DNA of 64,000 bases from Romanomermis culicivorax (taxonomy: Eukaryota > Nematoda > Enoplea > Mermithida > Mermithidae): positions 186,001-250,000 of the forward strand of contig CAWUHX010000096.1 of assembly GCA_963922205.1 (NCBI GenBank). The letters are read 5' to 3'. Positions 1-11,189 of the stretch are shown in pieces; positions within the stretch are counted from its first letter, which is position 1, and the number at the start of each line of letters is the position of its first letter. The translations under genes were made by a program, and so were the position numbers. The notes under the pieces were generated by a model. That model had not been told where the DNA came from and did no database searches. It saw only the letters and a list, made by a program, of their open reading frames with translations.

Positions 1-1593
1 ACTCTGACCGGTGAGGGAGTTAGGATCCGGCAGGCGTGATAATGCATCAGCATTACCATTAGACTGACCTTTTCGCGGCCGAATTGTCAGTTTGAATTCA
101 GCGAGCGCGAGTCCCCACCGAGCGATCCGAGCAGAGGGGTTAGGCTTCTCCAACACTGCTTTGACCGCGGTATGGTCAGTCTGAACGACCACCTCGTGCT
201 GGAAGAGGTATGGTCGAAAGTGCTTGACGAAGTGGACAACAGCGAGAGTTTCCAGTTCTGTAATGGAATAGTTTTTCTTGGCCGCTGTTAACCCTCGGCT
301 GGCGTACGCGACAGGATGGTCATATCCATGTTCGTCTAACTGGCTGAGAACCGCTCCTATCCCCGAAATACTCACATCAGTTTGAAGGATAAAGGATTTC
401 GAAAAGTCCAGATGGCGCAGGACAGGAGGGTTGGTCAGCAGGCGGCGGAGTTCATCGAACGCCTCCTGCTGAGGTTTTGACCACTGGAAAGTAGTTTCCT
501 TCCGTAAGAGCTTGGTGAGTGGCTCGCTGAGCCGGGCACACCCAGGGATGAAACGCCTGTAGTAAGACACGAGGCCTAGGAAGGACTTGATGTCTTTGGC
601 GTTTTGTGGAATGGGTAGGTTTTGGATGGCGGCCAGCTTGGCTTGGTCAGGTTCTAGGCCGCTCTGTGAGATGCGATAGCCTAGGTACTCTACCTCTGAG
701 TGCGAGAATTTGCACTTGCTCAGTCTGAGCTTCATTCCACCCCGGCGAAGACGGGCCAACACATCTGCCAGGCGCTCAAGCATTTGGGTGTGAGAGTTCC
801 CGAACACCAAAATGTCGTCGAGATAGGTCAGAACCGTGTGCCATTGGATTCCAGTAAGGAGGAGGTCCATAAGGCGTTGGAATGTCCCTGGCGCGTTGCA
901 TAAACCGAAAGGCAAATAATTGAATTCGTAAAGTCCAATAGGCGTATTAAATGCCGTCTTTTCCTTATCCGCCTCGGCAATCGGGATTGACCAATAAGCA
1001 TTAGCTTGGTCAAGGGTAGTGAAGTATTTCATACCCTTAAGTGTGTCGAGAATGTCATCTATTTGTGGGAGAGGGTAGACATCCTTTTTCCTGACCTCGT
1101 TAAGACCACGAAAGTCAACACACATACAGTGAGAACCGTTTTTCTTGCCCACCAGGACAGTATTAGTAGCCCACGGAGACGTGCTCGGCCGAATAATACC
1201 TTTCTCCTGGAGCGCCTTGACCTCCTGCATGATGAGATCCTTTTCCTTAGGTGAGGACCGGTAAGGAAAACGGCGGACTGGGCGGGCATCGCCGGTGCTG
1301 ATTTCGTGCTGGACGAGATCAGTGGAACCTGTGTCCTTTTCATCAAGAGCATAATGGTCGGTGTATGCAACCAGCAGATCGAGTAAGGCTGCCCGGTCCC
1401 GAGGGGAGATGTCCGGTGAGATTACAGCATTGGCCTCGACCCACTGACGATCGAGGACGGTGTCTGAGTCGACCGGTGATTCCCGTGAGGGCTCACTATG
1501 CATTTGCACATGACCGATGGTCATGTGCGGGTAGAGAACCACGGAATGCGTATTCGGGTTAACTACTTGAAGTGTATGTGACCGTTGGTCACG
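1..1593 (-). CDS. pol: Ty3/gypsy reverse transcriptase and RNase H, partial at window edge
   Basis: An open minus-strand frame runs from about 1593 to the window edge. The translation has a KKNGS/CVDFRGLN block near 1150-1100 and the catalytic YLDDILVFG motif near 830-805 (the two aspartates of the polymerase site). An RNase H region with QTDVS and ADALSRLP-type blocks lies below about 450. These are the order and motifs of Ty3/gypsy pol, which copies the element RNA into DNA. The frame is -1 relative to the protease frame and overlaps its end by about 30 bases, so expression by -1 frameshifting is likely, although I see no classic heptamer. No in-frame stop is visible. The integrase would lie beyond position 1. 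Confidence 0.88.
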
Positions 1594-3191
1594 CTACTCA
1601 CGCTTCCAGCTAAATATACGTGTCTTTGAGACCCGGTGAGGTGCTTCGGAAAGAAGGCCACCTCAGGTACGTTCGTATAGATTGGCGGAACAGGTACAGT
1701 GAATCGTGTCAGGGAGCGAGGCTCCAGAATTACCAAGTCCTTCAGGGGCAAGGCGCCGCGGGCAGAAGGTGGGCTGTGGAGGAGACCGTCACAGGGGATT
1801 CTACTTTCTTTGAACTGGAGGAAGGATTTCTCCCAGTTCAAGCTGACACAATTGAACCGGCCGAGGAAGTTTGTTCCAAGGACCAGTTCAGCTGAACAGT
1901 TCTCTTGTATTTGGACCTGAATCCGTTCAGAGACGTCAGCCACTGTAACCGTGATGTAGGCTGCTCCTAGCAGTGGGATCGGGGACCCATTGGCTGCGAT
2001 AGGGCGAGCCCCGGTTGGTGAGAGTGACAAGTTGGGCAGCTGGGCCGCTAACTTGTGGTCCAGGAGTGAGAAAACAGCTCCTGTGTCGACCAGTGCCTTT
2101 GCTTCTACACAGTTGTTGAGGAGAACTTTGATATGGGGTGTCCGAATATCATTTGGGTAAAAAGCAGAGACCACATGACCGGAATCAGGTGTGGTGGCAC
2201 CACTAGTGTGTTTGGTCTTACCGGACCGCTTTGGAATCGGCAGTCCCGTACGACGTAGTAGACCTACTAGAGCGTATCCGACGGAGGGTTCCGGTTTGTT
2301 CAGAAGGGTGGACTCATCCTGCACCGTGAGTACGTGGTCTGAGTGATCCCTTGGGCTCTGAGTAGCTCCTAGTGATTCAATCTCGGTGTCCGATAGTGGT
2401 GGCGCGTTTGGCACGGGTGATGCCGGAGCATCTGGATCACTTGGCTCACGGTATCCGCCTTTCTCTAGCGTGACTGGAGAGGTTCCAGGCAGAGGTCGAG
2501 GGCAACCTGACCCGTGCAAGGTCGACAGATGACGACTTGCCTGTCTAGAAGAGGCCCGGGATCCCCTTGTTGACCCACGTGATGAGGCAACTGAGGAGGC
2601 CTGTGAGTGTGGCCGAGAGATGGATGAAGCCCTGGACCGCGATCGTGATCCCGACCTGTGTGAGTTTCGCGAGAGAGCACGAGTGTTCTTCCACCAGGTA
2701 TCGATCTGGTCAATCTCCGGCGTGGTCAGCAGGAGCGGTAATTCTACTGGGTCCAGCCGACAAACATTACGTTGGTAGTCAAACATAATGTTCTTGAACT
2801 GTTCTAAAAAGTCCAGTCCGAGTATGAGGTCAACAGGTGCCCAGAAGGGAGACGTAGTCTTGCACACATGGAGATGTATATCGATCCGTGTGTTCGGCTG
2901 GCGGTTTCCGGGCAACATGATTTCATATGGTCCCGAAAGGATGGTATGAACGGCTTTACCATTGATGCTCATCAATGGGTTAAAGTCGTGATGTTGCTGG
3001 AACGCCATGACCGCCTTCGGACTTTCTTTAGCCAAGGCCTTATGAAGACGTTGGCTAATGATAGTGCGGGGGCAAGCCGTGTCAAGGAAAGCCGGAGTTT
3101 CCTTGGTATCCAGCAGCACGACGAAACACGGTGTGATTCGGTCAAGCTGGGAGGGCACATCGTTTTGCACGTAGTGAAAACCGATCCAGCG
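1563..3191 (-). CDS. Double aspartic protease (retropepsin) ORF of the gypsy-like element
   Basis: This frame opens after a stop at 3194-3192 and ends at 1563; the listed 535-residue frame starts at a GTG, so the true start is probably a frameshift from upstream. It contains two retropepsin-like units. The first, residues ~20-135, has FLDTACPRTII and LILGLDFLEQF, so the active triad reads DTA rather than DTG. The second, residues ~335-455, has the canonical ALVDTGAVFSLLD and ELVLGTNFLGRF. Between them is a linker of roughly 200 residues rich in Ser and Arg (SRSRASS, SSRGSTRGSR). The usual role is cleavage of Gag and Pol polyproteins. Two units in one ORF is unusual: one may be inactive, or they may pair within a chain. 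The start overlaps the end of the env-like frame by about 215 bases. Confidence 0.8.
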   Translation of the reverse strand, partial: RWIGFHYVQNDVPSQLDRITPCFVVLLDTKETPAFLDTACPRTIISQRLHKALAKESPKAVMAFQQHHDFNPLMSINGKAVHTILSGPYEIMLPGNRQPNTRIDIHLHVCKTTSPFWAPVDLILGLDFLEQFKNIMFDYQRNVCRLDPVELPLLLTTPEIDQIDTWWKNTRALSRNSHRSGSRSRSRASSISRPHSQASSVASSRGSTRGSRASSRQASRHLSTLHGSGCPRPLPGTSPVTLEKGGYREPSDPDAPASPVPNAPPLSDTEIESLGATQSPRDHSDHVLTVQDESTLLNKPEPSVGYALVGLLRRTGLPIPKRSGKTKHTSGATTPDSGHVVSAFYPNDIRTPHIKVLLNNCVEAKALVDTGAVFSLLDHKLAAQLPNLSLSPTGARPIAANGSPIPLLGAAYITVTVADVSERIQVQIQENCSAELVLGTNFLGRFNCVSLNWEKSFLQFKESRIPCDGLLHSPPSARGALPLKDLVILEPRSLTRFTVPVPPIYTNVPEVAFFPKHLTGSQRHVYLAGSVSSVTNGHIHFK

Positions 3192-5344
3192 TTAACTTTG
3201 CGGTAAAGACCCAACGGGGAGAAACGGCTAACAAACTTGACCTGTTTGCTCCGCAGACGGTAGCTGAGATAATAAGATACACCTAGATAGGCAAGGTATC
3301 CGACACCGATCAGCACTGTCAGGGTAATTAGGATGTTAAAGATCAACTGGACCGGCCCGCTCAGGACAGCATGCAAGCCCTGGGCGAGGGTGTGTTGTTG
3401 ACCCGTAATAACATGGTTTGCTGCCAAACCGACACCTTCCAGAGAGGCCTTGATGTCGGTTCCTACCCCTGCAAAGGCCTGGTAGATGGCGTCTGGTTGC
3501 AGGGATAGACCAGCGGTAAAGTTTACCAGCCGGTTAAGTACCGCTTCAATTTGCTCAGTCTTGTAAACGTACTGTTTGAAGAAGGCAAAGTTTGAAGGGG
3601 TCATCGCCAACTGGTCATGGAAGAGCGCCGGTGCCTCAAAGTGAGTGATGTTGAAACGCTGCTTCCAGAAGAGTTCCAGTGGGATGTGGCTCACGTGGAC
3701 CGCGCCAGACTCAGTAAACCAGCCCGAGCGATTTCGGAAAATCCCTGTAAAGTGGTGATGACACAGCACAATTGGGCTAGATTTAATGAGATCCGGACCA
3801 CCGGGGGTGGCCAAGTAGATGGTGCCGCCAACCTGTACAGGTAAGTACTTGTAGCAAACGTTCCGTAGGTAAACGTAGGTGGCGTTGACCTTCTGACACG
3901 GCCATATTGTCAGCGCATCACCAGTGAATTCCGCCGTCAGGTCATTCCTCTGGAGGAATGCCCGGGCACCCAGGGTAGGGTCGAAGCAAAGCAACTGCCA
4001 AGTCAGATCAAGGTAGCGTTGAGCGTGAGAGCAGAGCTCAAGCCACATGAACCGGAAACCGTTAATTTCCGACTCCTTGATCTGCTGAGCCAGATAGTTC
4101 AGTTTGGCATTGACAGGATCGGGACGGGTGTCCTTTGCCATTCTGAACAAGTTTTGGGTCAAATTGTATCTCCCGTGGATGCGAAGGAGAAGACCCTGAT
4201 CCGTCCGGACTGTGGTGGAACGTAGTTCTGGGCACAGTTGGAAGACGCGGGAGTTTCCCGGGATCTTGAGGGCAACCTGTAGATCATCGATGATGACGTG
4301 GTTCCCTGACATGGATGCAGTGTAATTTCCCTTGGGGTGATAATGACACCGCGCCGTGAAGTTTTGTGCAGGCCAGACAATGACCCCGTCTAGAGTAGTG
4401 CACTGGCCTGCAGTGGGACTGCATCCACCTACATCGCCTAAGGTGCTTAGGGCCGTAGTGCCGTCCCACGAAGCGACTTGTCCCTCCTCGATGAAGAGGT
4501 TAGTCACTGTCTTGCAGACGTCGCTGCAGCACCATTCGTACATCACTTATAATGTTTGGTTTGTGCTATAAAAGCCAGGGAGAATGCGGACAAGTTTTTG
4601 TGAACCAAACATCTTAGTGCGATGTGCTAGCGTGCATGCCACAGGCGCTAAGTGCTGAGTGGTGATGATGTCTGCAGTGATGCCCCTAGAGCCGAAGAAA
4701 CCAGTGTTGGTGCAGACTTTGCGGGAGCGCAATGTGCATTTCCACGCTGTGGCTGTAATCGGGTCTGAGCTAGGGACATACACCGTAACATTCATGCGCC
4801 GCGGGCTCCATGAAGATTGCGGTGGTTTACACTCTACGCGCTGGGGTAACTCAAGTGGGTGTCCGCTTCTTGAGAGACCGCAAAATTGATACTGAGCCGC
4901 CGGTGCTGACAAACTCACCCCTAGAAACAGTGATGCTACCAAGGTCAATTTTATTGTCAAAAACAACTGTACAAACGTAATTTGTAAGTGTTCACTCAAT
5001 TTCACAAATCTGGCCTGAGGGGCAGTGTCAGATTTCTTCTTCGTCGCTGTCGGACGAGATTGGTTCCTGGCCGGGGAAATCGAGGACCAATCCACCGCAC
5101 GGGTGGATTTCCCGGAGGATACCGATTTTTGGCGACCGTGGGGCGACTGCCGTTGGGAACGGGGATTCCTCAACGATGCTGACATCTTCGTTAACCGGAC
5201 GTAAGGTCTCGTCGACGGCCATGTGTTCGACGACGGGCGACTTGGTCGCAGCGGTCGGAGATGTCGTTTGGGCTGGTGCCGGCGATTTGACTTGGGCTGT
5301 TGCCGACGATGTATGTTGGGCTGTTGCCGGCGGTGTAGGATCAT
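2972..5344 (-). pseudogene. Envelope-like glycoprotein ORF between gag and pol, with an internal stop
   Basis: One minus-strand frame is open from about 5399 to 2972 except for a TAA at 4549-4547. The codon after the stop is GTG, so a start there is doubtful. The frame encodes a basic leader, a hydrophobic signal-like segment near 4985-4905, a Cys-rich ectodomain with N-glycosylation sites (NFTAR, NYTAS, NLTQN, NATYV, NRSGW, NITHF, NFTAG), and a strong membrane segment near 3345-3265 followed by a short basic tail. That is the layout of a type I viral envelope or fusion glycoprotein. I cannot assign a family; a Gly-rich segment before the anchor loosely recalls class III proteins such as chuvirus or gB types. 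It lies between gag and protease rather than after pol. The internal stop suggests this copy is non-functional, though sequencing error is possible. Confidence 0.65.
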
Positions 5345-5817
5345 TTGCGGGTTCCTTGGCCGGGGGCGAGGAAGCAGTAATGTCCATTTTCGTTGGCGAT
5401 GTCACGGCAACAGGTGGCGCTGCTGCCGGTGATGTAGCGGCGGCAGCAGGCAGGAGGATCCGACTGGCCTGTTCGACTGCTCGGCGGACGGCATCGACTG
5501 AAGGCGAGGATGGCTCCCCGTCCAATAAGAACTTCTCGACGGGCGAGATGGTGATAGTCCCATTGGCAATGAACTCGAGTGCCCATCGGGCGACGTCGGG
5601 TCATAAGAGTCGCATCGAGACGGGTGCTGCAAGCACGACGTCGGCGGCCGTGAGCGCTTCGACATGCGAGGGCTCGTTGAGCAGAGTCCACGGCAAATGC
5701 GGGTATTTCTTGGCCAGGTCGACTGACCAGATGGCCAACATCGCGTCTTGGACGGGCGATGGCGCTGTGAACAAGAAATTGATAGAGTCGTGGACTGAGA
5801 TAGATTTCTGGTTCCTA
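5028..5817 (-). pseudogene. Accessory ORF in the -1 frame overlapping the 3' end of gag
   Basis: In the frame -1 to gag, coding-like sequence begins just after a stop near 5820. It gives a folded-looking part ([41 protein letters not shown]), meets one TGA at 5603-5601, then continues through [23 protein letters not shown] into a Pro/Ala/Thr-rich region, ending in an acidic SSDSDEEEI tail. The gag frame over the same interval reads as Ser/Arg/Pro-rich shadow sequence, so this frame is the better candidate for the real product. It could be a Gag C-terminal extension made by -1 frameshifting or splicing, or a separate accessory protein. I recognise no domain. The TGA indicates decay or a sequencing error. 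Confidence 0.45.
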
Positions 5818-7567
5818 CTCTAGGATCACCTGAAGAAGAAGGTAGTATACCTGACAAATTCATGGGCTCGACCTGGTCGAGGACTTCCGTAGCCGAATCC
5901 GTGGGGATCAAAGGCGGTGGTCCTGGAGGGACGATGCGGGCCGGTGGCGCCGAAGACGTCGTATTGGGGGCTGGAGTTGGCTCGGCAGTCTTAATTTTAG
6001 GAATGCGATACGATGCGAGGATGTTAGCGTGGCCAACAAACTGCGGTGTCGTCGAGGGGTCCAGAGTGACTGGCATCGCATACTTTGGTGGTGGTGGTGG
6101 CAGCGGTATGTCCGATACATTTATCAGTACGGGTACCTGGGCTGCTTGGACCACTGAAAATCCAATACTGATTACGCAGACAGGATAACACTGTTGTGAA
6201 GAATCTGTCAGGTGTTCAGCAAGTGCCTCATCATCCAGGTCCAGAGGATCTGGATGAGGAGGGCCATCGGTAGCTCCAACGGCGTTGTTGCGACGTATGG
6301 GCTGCTGATATTGGTTTCCCATCCCGTTAGGAGGGTGATAACCATTTCTCTGATACACATTTGTCCCCTGGGAAGAATAACCAGTATCTTGGTAGACATT
6401 CTCACCCGTGTTTGCCGGATTGCGCTGCGGACAGGCAGTTGATCGGTGCACTCGCACTTGATGACCATGAGGGCATGGCCTATCACATCGGTCCGTGGGG
6501 TGGGCACGTGTACGGCAAAAATAACAGCGACCACCGTTAGCGGCGTTGTTACCGGGAGCGGCACCGGTGGGACGCTGGGCCCGGCAGTCGGCGTGGCTAT
6601 GTGTACACAGTCCGTGGAAGGAGCACGTTTGAAGGTGTGCTCCCGACGAGCGTCGCCCGGCGGACTGATTTGGTGTCGACGGCTGTGGAGGCGGCGTCTG
6701 TTGGATTGGCGCTGGTGCACGTTGCTGGGCCGTGAGCTTCGCTACGTGGGCCGTGAGCCTGGCCATTTCCTGTTCCAAGGGGCGAACCTCATCAGCGGAG
6801 GATGACGACGTTGGAGCGTTGCTCTGACGACCGTTTGCGCTTCTGTTAGGCATATCGGGATTATATCCGGCGTGTTTGGGTTCTGAAGAGAAAACGGCAT
6901 TAGATGGAGCAGTGTACCGGATCTCGTCCCGAAAGATTTGGGATTCTGCGTAACAGGCTGCCTTGAGTGTCTCTTCAAGAGTCGTAAACTCCCTAAACTT
7001 GATACTATCTCGGAGGACCGGCTTCAGTCCTCGCAGAATGATAGGTTTGATGATAGAATCTCGGACATCCGTCGCGAGATCTGGATACGCTACCCTGGAT
7101 AGTCTCTTGATGTGCTCAAGGTAGACTATTGCGGACTCTGTCGGCTTCTGCAGTCGATCTTGGATCAGCTGCTGATGCAGGTCAGAGTCGCGCCCTACCG
7201 GAAAATCTCTCCGTAGAAAAGCCGTAAACTCTTCGTAGCGGGTAGGTATTGGAGTGCTGCTGCTAAAGTCCCGGTAGGAGGCAAGAGCAGGACCCGTGAG
7301 GCATGACTCCAGAAAGGCGATTTTATACACATGATCCGTTTCACTTACACCCTGGAGTGTAAAGAAACGGGTAAGATGTGACATAAAATCAGTGATAGAC
7401 TCACCAAAAGCACCGGAGAAGGTGGGAGGGGCCATAAAGCTGGACACGGGAGGGTGCCTCCGACCATTCATGGCCTCTAACTTTTGGTTGAGGGGTCCAA
7501 GAGCATTCTCAAATGCTGCTTGGACCTTGTTCTCGATCTGTGAAGGGAGATCAGCTTCCGACTTCAT
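5402..7567 (-). CDS. gag: Gag-like capsid/nucleocapsid protein of the gypsy-like element
   Basis: The 721-codon frame starts at an ATG (7567-7565). The N-terminal third matches the retrotransposon Gag (capsid) style: [20 protein letters not shown], the [15 protein letters not shown] block, then a long helical region. A Pro/Gln-rich stretch with AEEVRPLEQ-type coiled character follows. A Cys/His cluster ([14 protein letters not shown], residues ~312-326) precedes a canonical CX2CX4HX4C zinc knuckle, [14 protein letters not shown], at residues ~345-360, which would bind element RNA. After about residue 585 the frame becomes low-complexity and the -1 frame looks more coding-like, so the natural protein probably ends or shifts there. 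Gag forms the virus-like particle. Confidence 0.82.
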   Translation of the reverse strand: MKSEADLPSQIENKVQAAFENALGPLNQKLEAMNGRRHPPVSSFMAPPTFSGAFGESITDFMSHLTRFFTLQGVSETDHVYKIAFLESCLTGPALASYRDFSSSTPIPTRYEEFTAFLRRDFPVGRDSDLHQQLIQDRLQKPTESAIVYLEHIKRLSRVAYPDLATDVRDSIIKPIILRGLKPVLRDSIKFREFTTLEETLKAACYAESQIFRDEIRYTAPSNAVFSSEPKHAGYNPDMPNRSANGRQSNAPTSSSSADEVRPLEQEMARLTAHVAKLTAQQRAPAPIQQTPPPQPSTPNQSAGRRSSGAHLQTCSFHGLCTHSHADCRAQRPTGAAPGNNAANGGRCYFCRTRAHPTDRCDRPCPHGHQVRVHRSTACPQRNPANTGENVYQDTGYSSQGTNVYQRNGYHPPNGMGNQYQQPIRRNNAVGATDGPPHPDPLDLDDEALAEHLTDSSQQCYPVCVISIGFSVVQAAQVPVLINVSDIPLPPPPPKYAMPVTLDPSTTPQFVGHANILASYRIPKIKTAEPTPAPNTTSSAPPARIVPPGPPPLIPTDSATEVLDQVEPMNLSGILPSSSGDPRVGTRNLSQSTTLSISCSQRHRPSKTRCWPSGQSTWPRNTRICRGLCSTSPRMSKRSRPPTSCLQHPSRCDSYDPTSPDGHSSSLPMGLSPSRPSRSSYWTGSHPRLQSMPSAEQSNRPVGSSCLLPPLHHRQQRHLLP

Positions 7568-9359
7568 GTCCGAGGGTTCGTTTTCCCGTAAGGTGGTTAG
7601 AACAGATGTCCTTGCCCGTGAAGCAATTAAGTCAAATTGAATAGAGAGCGGCTCACTGGTCTGTACAGGCTGGGTACTGAGACAGCAGGAACGACGGGGT
7701 GTCTCTATTGTGTAAAATGAAAGCGAGTACTACTTTTGAATTCGCGGCGTAAGAGCGCATGAATTCGGAAAACGCGTGCGCGACGGCGTTTCTGACGTAA
7801 ACTTGATTTAGCTTAAGACTAGCGACCACGAAAAGGGAGCTAGAATGGAATAGGATTATAAGATGCAAGATCAGAGTACACCAGGGTGACGCAGAAGGGA
7901 GTTTATCTGGTCGCCCGTGATGGACAGAGGCATGGCCTGAGGTTGGGGGAATCGATCCCGACCAAGAATGTAGAGTTGGGGCCTGGACCCGGCAATTAGA
8001 ATAGCTGAAGAGGACAGAAGATCAGATATAAAGGAGAGAAAAGGCGGTTTTTCCTGCCGAGAAGTAAGATGACCGATGAACCCGCTCAGGAGGGATTTTT
8101 CCTGGAGGTTCGACCGCTGTACTAGTTTACAAACCTTGGGGTGAGGCGGACTCGTAGCCGGCAAGATCCTACTCACCAGGAGTAGCGCATAAAGTGGCAT
8201 AAAGTAAAAAGGATGGGGACAACTGAAAGTGAACTTAAGAGGGAGCAATAAATAGGGTCAAAACTAATTTACAAACCCAGTTACGCAAAGGGGTCGCGCA
8301 GTTACACAACGGGCCTCACTCGCCAGGAGCGATTGCGATCTCTGCATAGTGAGATGGACTATACAGGAGGTTCCGTGTTGGACGACAATCGCAGGTAACT
8401 TACAGCCGTGTCCGAAACGGGAGCCCGCATTCCGAACAGAATGGACACTCTCCAGGAGTATTATATACAGCTGGTGGCCGGGTTTGCCGATCACTGAGAT
8501 GAAGTGAGGTTCGCAGGTCACACAGTAGAAGAGAGGAGGAGCACGGGTACCAAGGGTGCTATTCTGACACACTCAGTCAGTTAAAATGAAATACTCTGGA
8601 TGTTTTGAGGGCGCACCCCGAAACATCTAAGGGATCACGGGTACAAGGTGTCCCTGGGTGAATATGAGTGTAAAATAACTGAGGCAGACGCAGTTATGTA
8701 TCGAGGTGTACTCAATACCTTCGCCGAGGCGGACTCAACGGTGCCTATTACTTTACATGACTAACAGGGGTGGACCGGGGAGGCGGACTCTGGGTCAGTG
8801 GCAACTCTAGCGCGGGCATCGTTAAGCCAGTTAATGAAGGCGTTCGAGTGAATGAAATATGACAGGGGGTCCTATACACTCTAGGCCCAACCGGAGGCTG
8901 TGCCGCGGTCCCTTGGGAACCACTACGGCGGGGACACTAAAGAAGATCTATGTATGACAGCTCGATGAGATGAAAGAGAAGGAGTGAATTTAGATAAGAA
9001 ATTTACAAGAAGATTGTTAAACCCTTGCAGACGTCAGACACAGGCAGTACCGACTGCAAATGCCTACCGTTTGCACGAGTCAAACAACCAACCCAGCTGA
9101 GGCCGAGTGTAACTCGTTCAAACCTGCAGTTAAAGCTTGAAAACAGCCACGTGCTGATCAACAGTGCCGCTACCCGGGCGGACAACCTGATCAGAACGCA
9201 GGCTAGTGAGCATCTCAGGTGGCGTATGTATGTGGACTGATGTTTCCCAGGCATCAGCCCCCAGACACACACAAACCCTAGGACAAGAGAGGTAGGCGAT
9301 GGGACCATGCGCCAGCGACCACCTACAACTCAAGTGGAATACTCATAGGGCCGACAGTA
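7568..9359. other. Gene-free leader of the left element
   Basis: This stretch lies 5' of gag on the minus strand and probably belongs to the untranslated leader or LTR of the element. I found no open frame with recognisable coding content, no LTR boundary I can defend, and no primer-binding site I can name. A lone GCAGACGTCA at about 9029-9038 resembles the units of the array that starts further right. Confidence 0.4.
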
Positions 9360-10075
9360 ACCTGGTGCTGACGTCAAAAGGTAGGGGTATGAACCAACAC
9401 ATGACCTTGGTGCTGACTGCAGGTGCCTGGGATAAGAGCATTCAAATATCATGTCGCAGTTGCAGACGCCAGGGGTGAGTGCCTAGGGCCAGCAAAACCC
9501 TGCAGTAGCACGTAATGTTACCGTTGCGGACGTCAGGAATAGGATCATGTAACCTCAACTCCTGCTGCGAGAACATGATACATTGTCATTGCTGACGTCA
9601 GCAATAGGGCCATGAAGCCAGCTATTGGTATGCAGCAACACGTGATGGTGCCGTTGCTGACGTCAGAAGGTGGGACCGAGGGTCTGATACCTTAAGCCAA
9701 TGACGTGAGATGCAGTTGTTGCAGACATCAGATGTGGCACCCGTAAGACTTGCACATCTTTGAATAGTGACATGATGCGTCACCATTGCTGACGTCACAG
9801 GTGGGGTGCAGAGAGCCAGCCGAACCTGTTACAACAACGTTGGCTTCAACTGTTGCAGACGTCAGAAGTCATTACTGCAGGAGTGTTAACTTAAACAACA
9901 ACACGTAATGTCGGTTGCTGACGTCAGGAGTAGAACCCGGAGGGCTACTCACCCCTCAAAGCAACAGCAAGTGAAGCGGCTGTTGCAGACCTCGGTGGTT
10001 GCATCCATGGGGCTGAACCACACAACAACAACAACCCGTAACGTTGTTGTTGCTGACGTCAAAAACATGACCCGT
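9360..10075. repeat. ~65-bp tandem array with CRE-like TGACGTCA cores
   Basis: A core of the form TTGC(T/A)GACGTCA recurs with its ACGTCA at or near 9371, 9465, 9530, 9595, 9660, 9725, 9792, 9859, 9921, 9989 and 10056, that is, about every 65-67 bases. Some units are decayed (ACGCCA, ACATCA, ACCTCG). Several units also carry a CAACA(A)CACGTAATG-like block. TGACGTCA is the palindromic CREB/ATF (bZIP) site. The array lies upstream of gag on the minus strand, so it could be an enhancer array of the element's LTR, or a simple minisatellite. Confidence 0.75.
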
Positions 10076-11189
10076 AAAGTCGATGGTCTAGATGCAACAA
10101 CCCGAGAATAGAAGAAACAGACCTTACAGTAAGTAGAAACGAAGAAGAGAGAAACTTACGTAAGGGTGTCATACTGTAGCGGTGGAATCGGAAAAAACCG
10201 AAAATATTTTTTTTTTTTTTGACACCGCTCAGATGACCGAGAAAAGAGATGGGGGTAAAATAACCAAAACGGGAAATACGCGATTGGAACATAGGCGTGT
10301 TAAGTGTGTAAACAGTAAATGGAAAATTTTGGGGCCGGAAAAGTGAGCAATTCCGACAGTTTCCGCCGACATACAAAAATACTGTACACAATTAACAGAT
10401 CGCAGCCACGTATGACGTCCAGAATCATATGTGGAGGGTGTACGGTATCATGGGGTCACGGACCACTAACAGTCAGGAGACGCCGTAACCCCTACTGCTG
10501 TGATACCAGTACCCGCGTATGGGTATACTGTAGTTACAGTACGGGAATGGGCCCAGGCGTACTGTAATGGCACCCACCCGGAGGGCTACAGTATACCACC
10601 CAGGATTAGAGAAGGGGGGGAATAAGGTAAGAGAGACAGATAAGGTAGTTTACAACACAGATTAAGTATGCAGAATGTACAGAATGAATCAGAGGAGGAA
10701 TACAGAATACTCGATATATAACTCAACTCTGGGGGCAAATTAACTCGACTCTGAGGATAAATAACTCGACTCAGGGGGAAATTTATTACTCATAGGGGGG
10801 GTTATACACACACATGAGATAAATATATACACATATAGATCACATTTAGATCACTCGTATGGGCGAATCCCGTCTTACAGTAATTAAATTTGATGTTAAG
10901 GGATAAATTCCCGACCTACAGTAATAACACACGACTAGAGGGGAGGTAGCCGACCTACAGTAGTGGTAATCCGAAATAAGGGACATTCCCGACCCATTAG
11001 GCAGTAAACCCGAATTTGGGGGGTCTCCAACTTATTGGATGGCTAGTACCCTATTTTAAGGGTGCTTGTCCGACTTTAAATGGGAATTGACCCGGCCTGG
11101 GGGTAGTTCCAACCCAAGGGTGAAGTTTTTTTTTTTTTTTGCACCTAAGGGCGAGTGCCAGACTTAAGGTCGATTTTCCAGCCTCGCCA
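10076..11189. other. Gene-free spacer with short direct repeats
   Basis: I see no gene here. The region has T-runs at 10206-10220 and 11127-11140. It also has short repeats: AACTCGACTC-type units around 10719-10780, and CCGACCTACAGTA-type units around 10900-10965. It may be decayed LTR or leader sequence belonging to the neighbouring elements. Confidence 0.35.

Noticed and set aside
2465-2788. Open frames opposite or beside the SR-rich protease linker
   Set aside because: They are products of the biased Ser/Arg codons of the protease ORF in other frames, with no domain content.
5176-5823. Plus-strand 215-residue frame (Ala/Gly-rich)
   Set aside because: It lies antisense to the Pro/Ala-rich accessory frame and mirrors its composition, so I treat it as a shadow.
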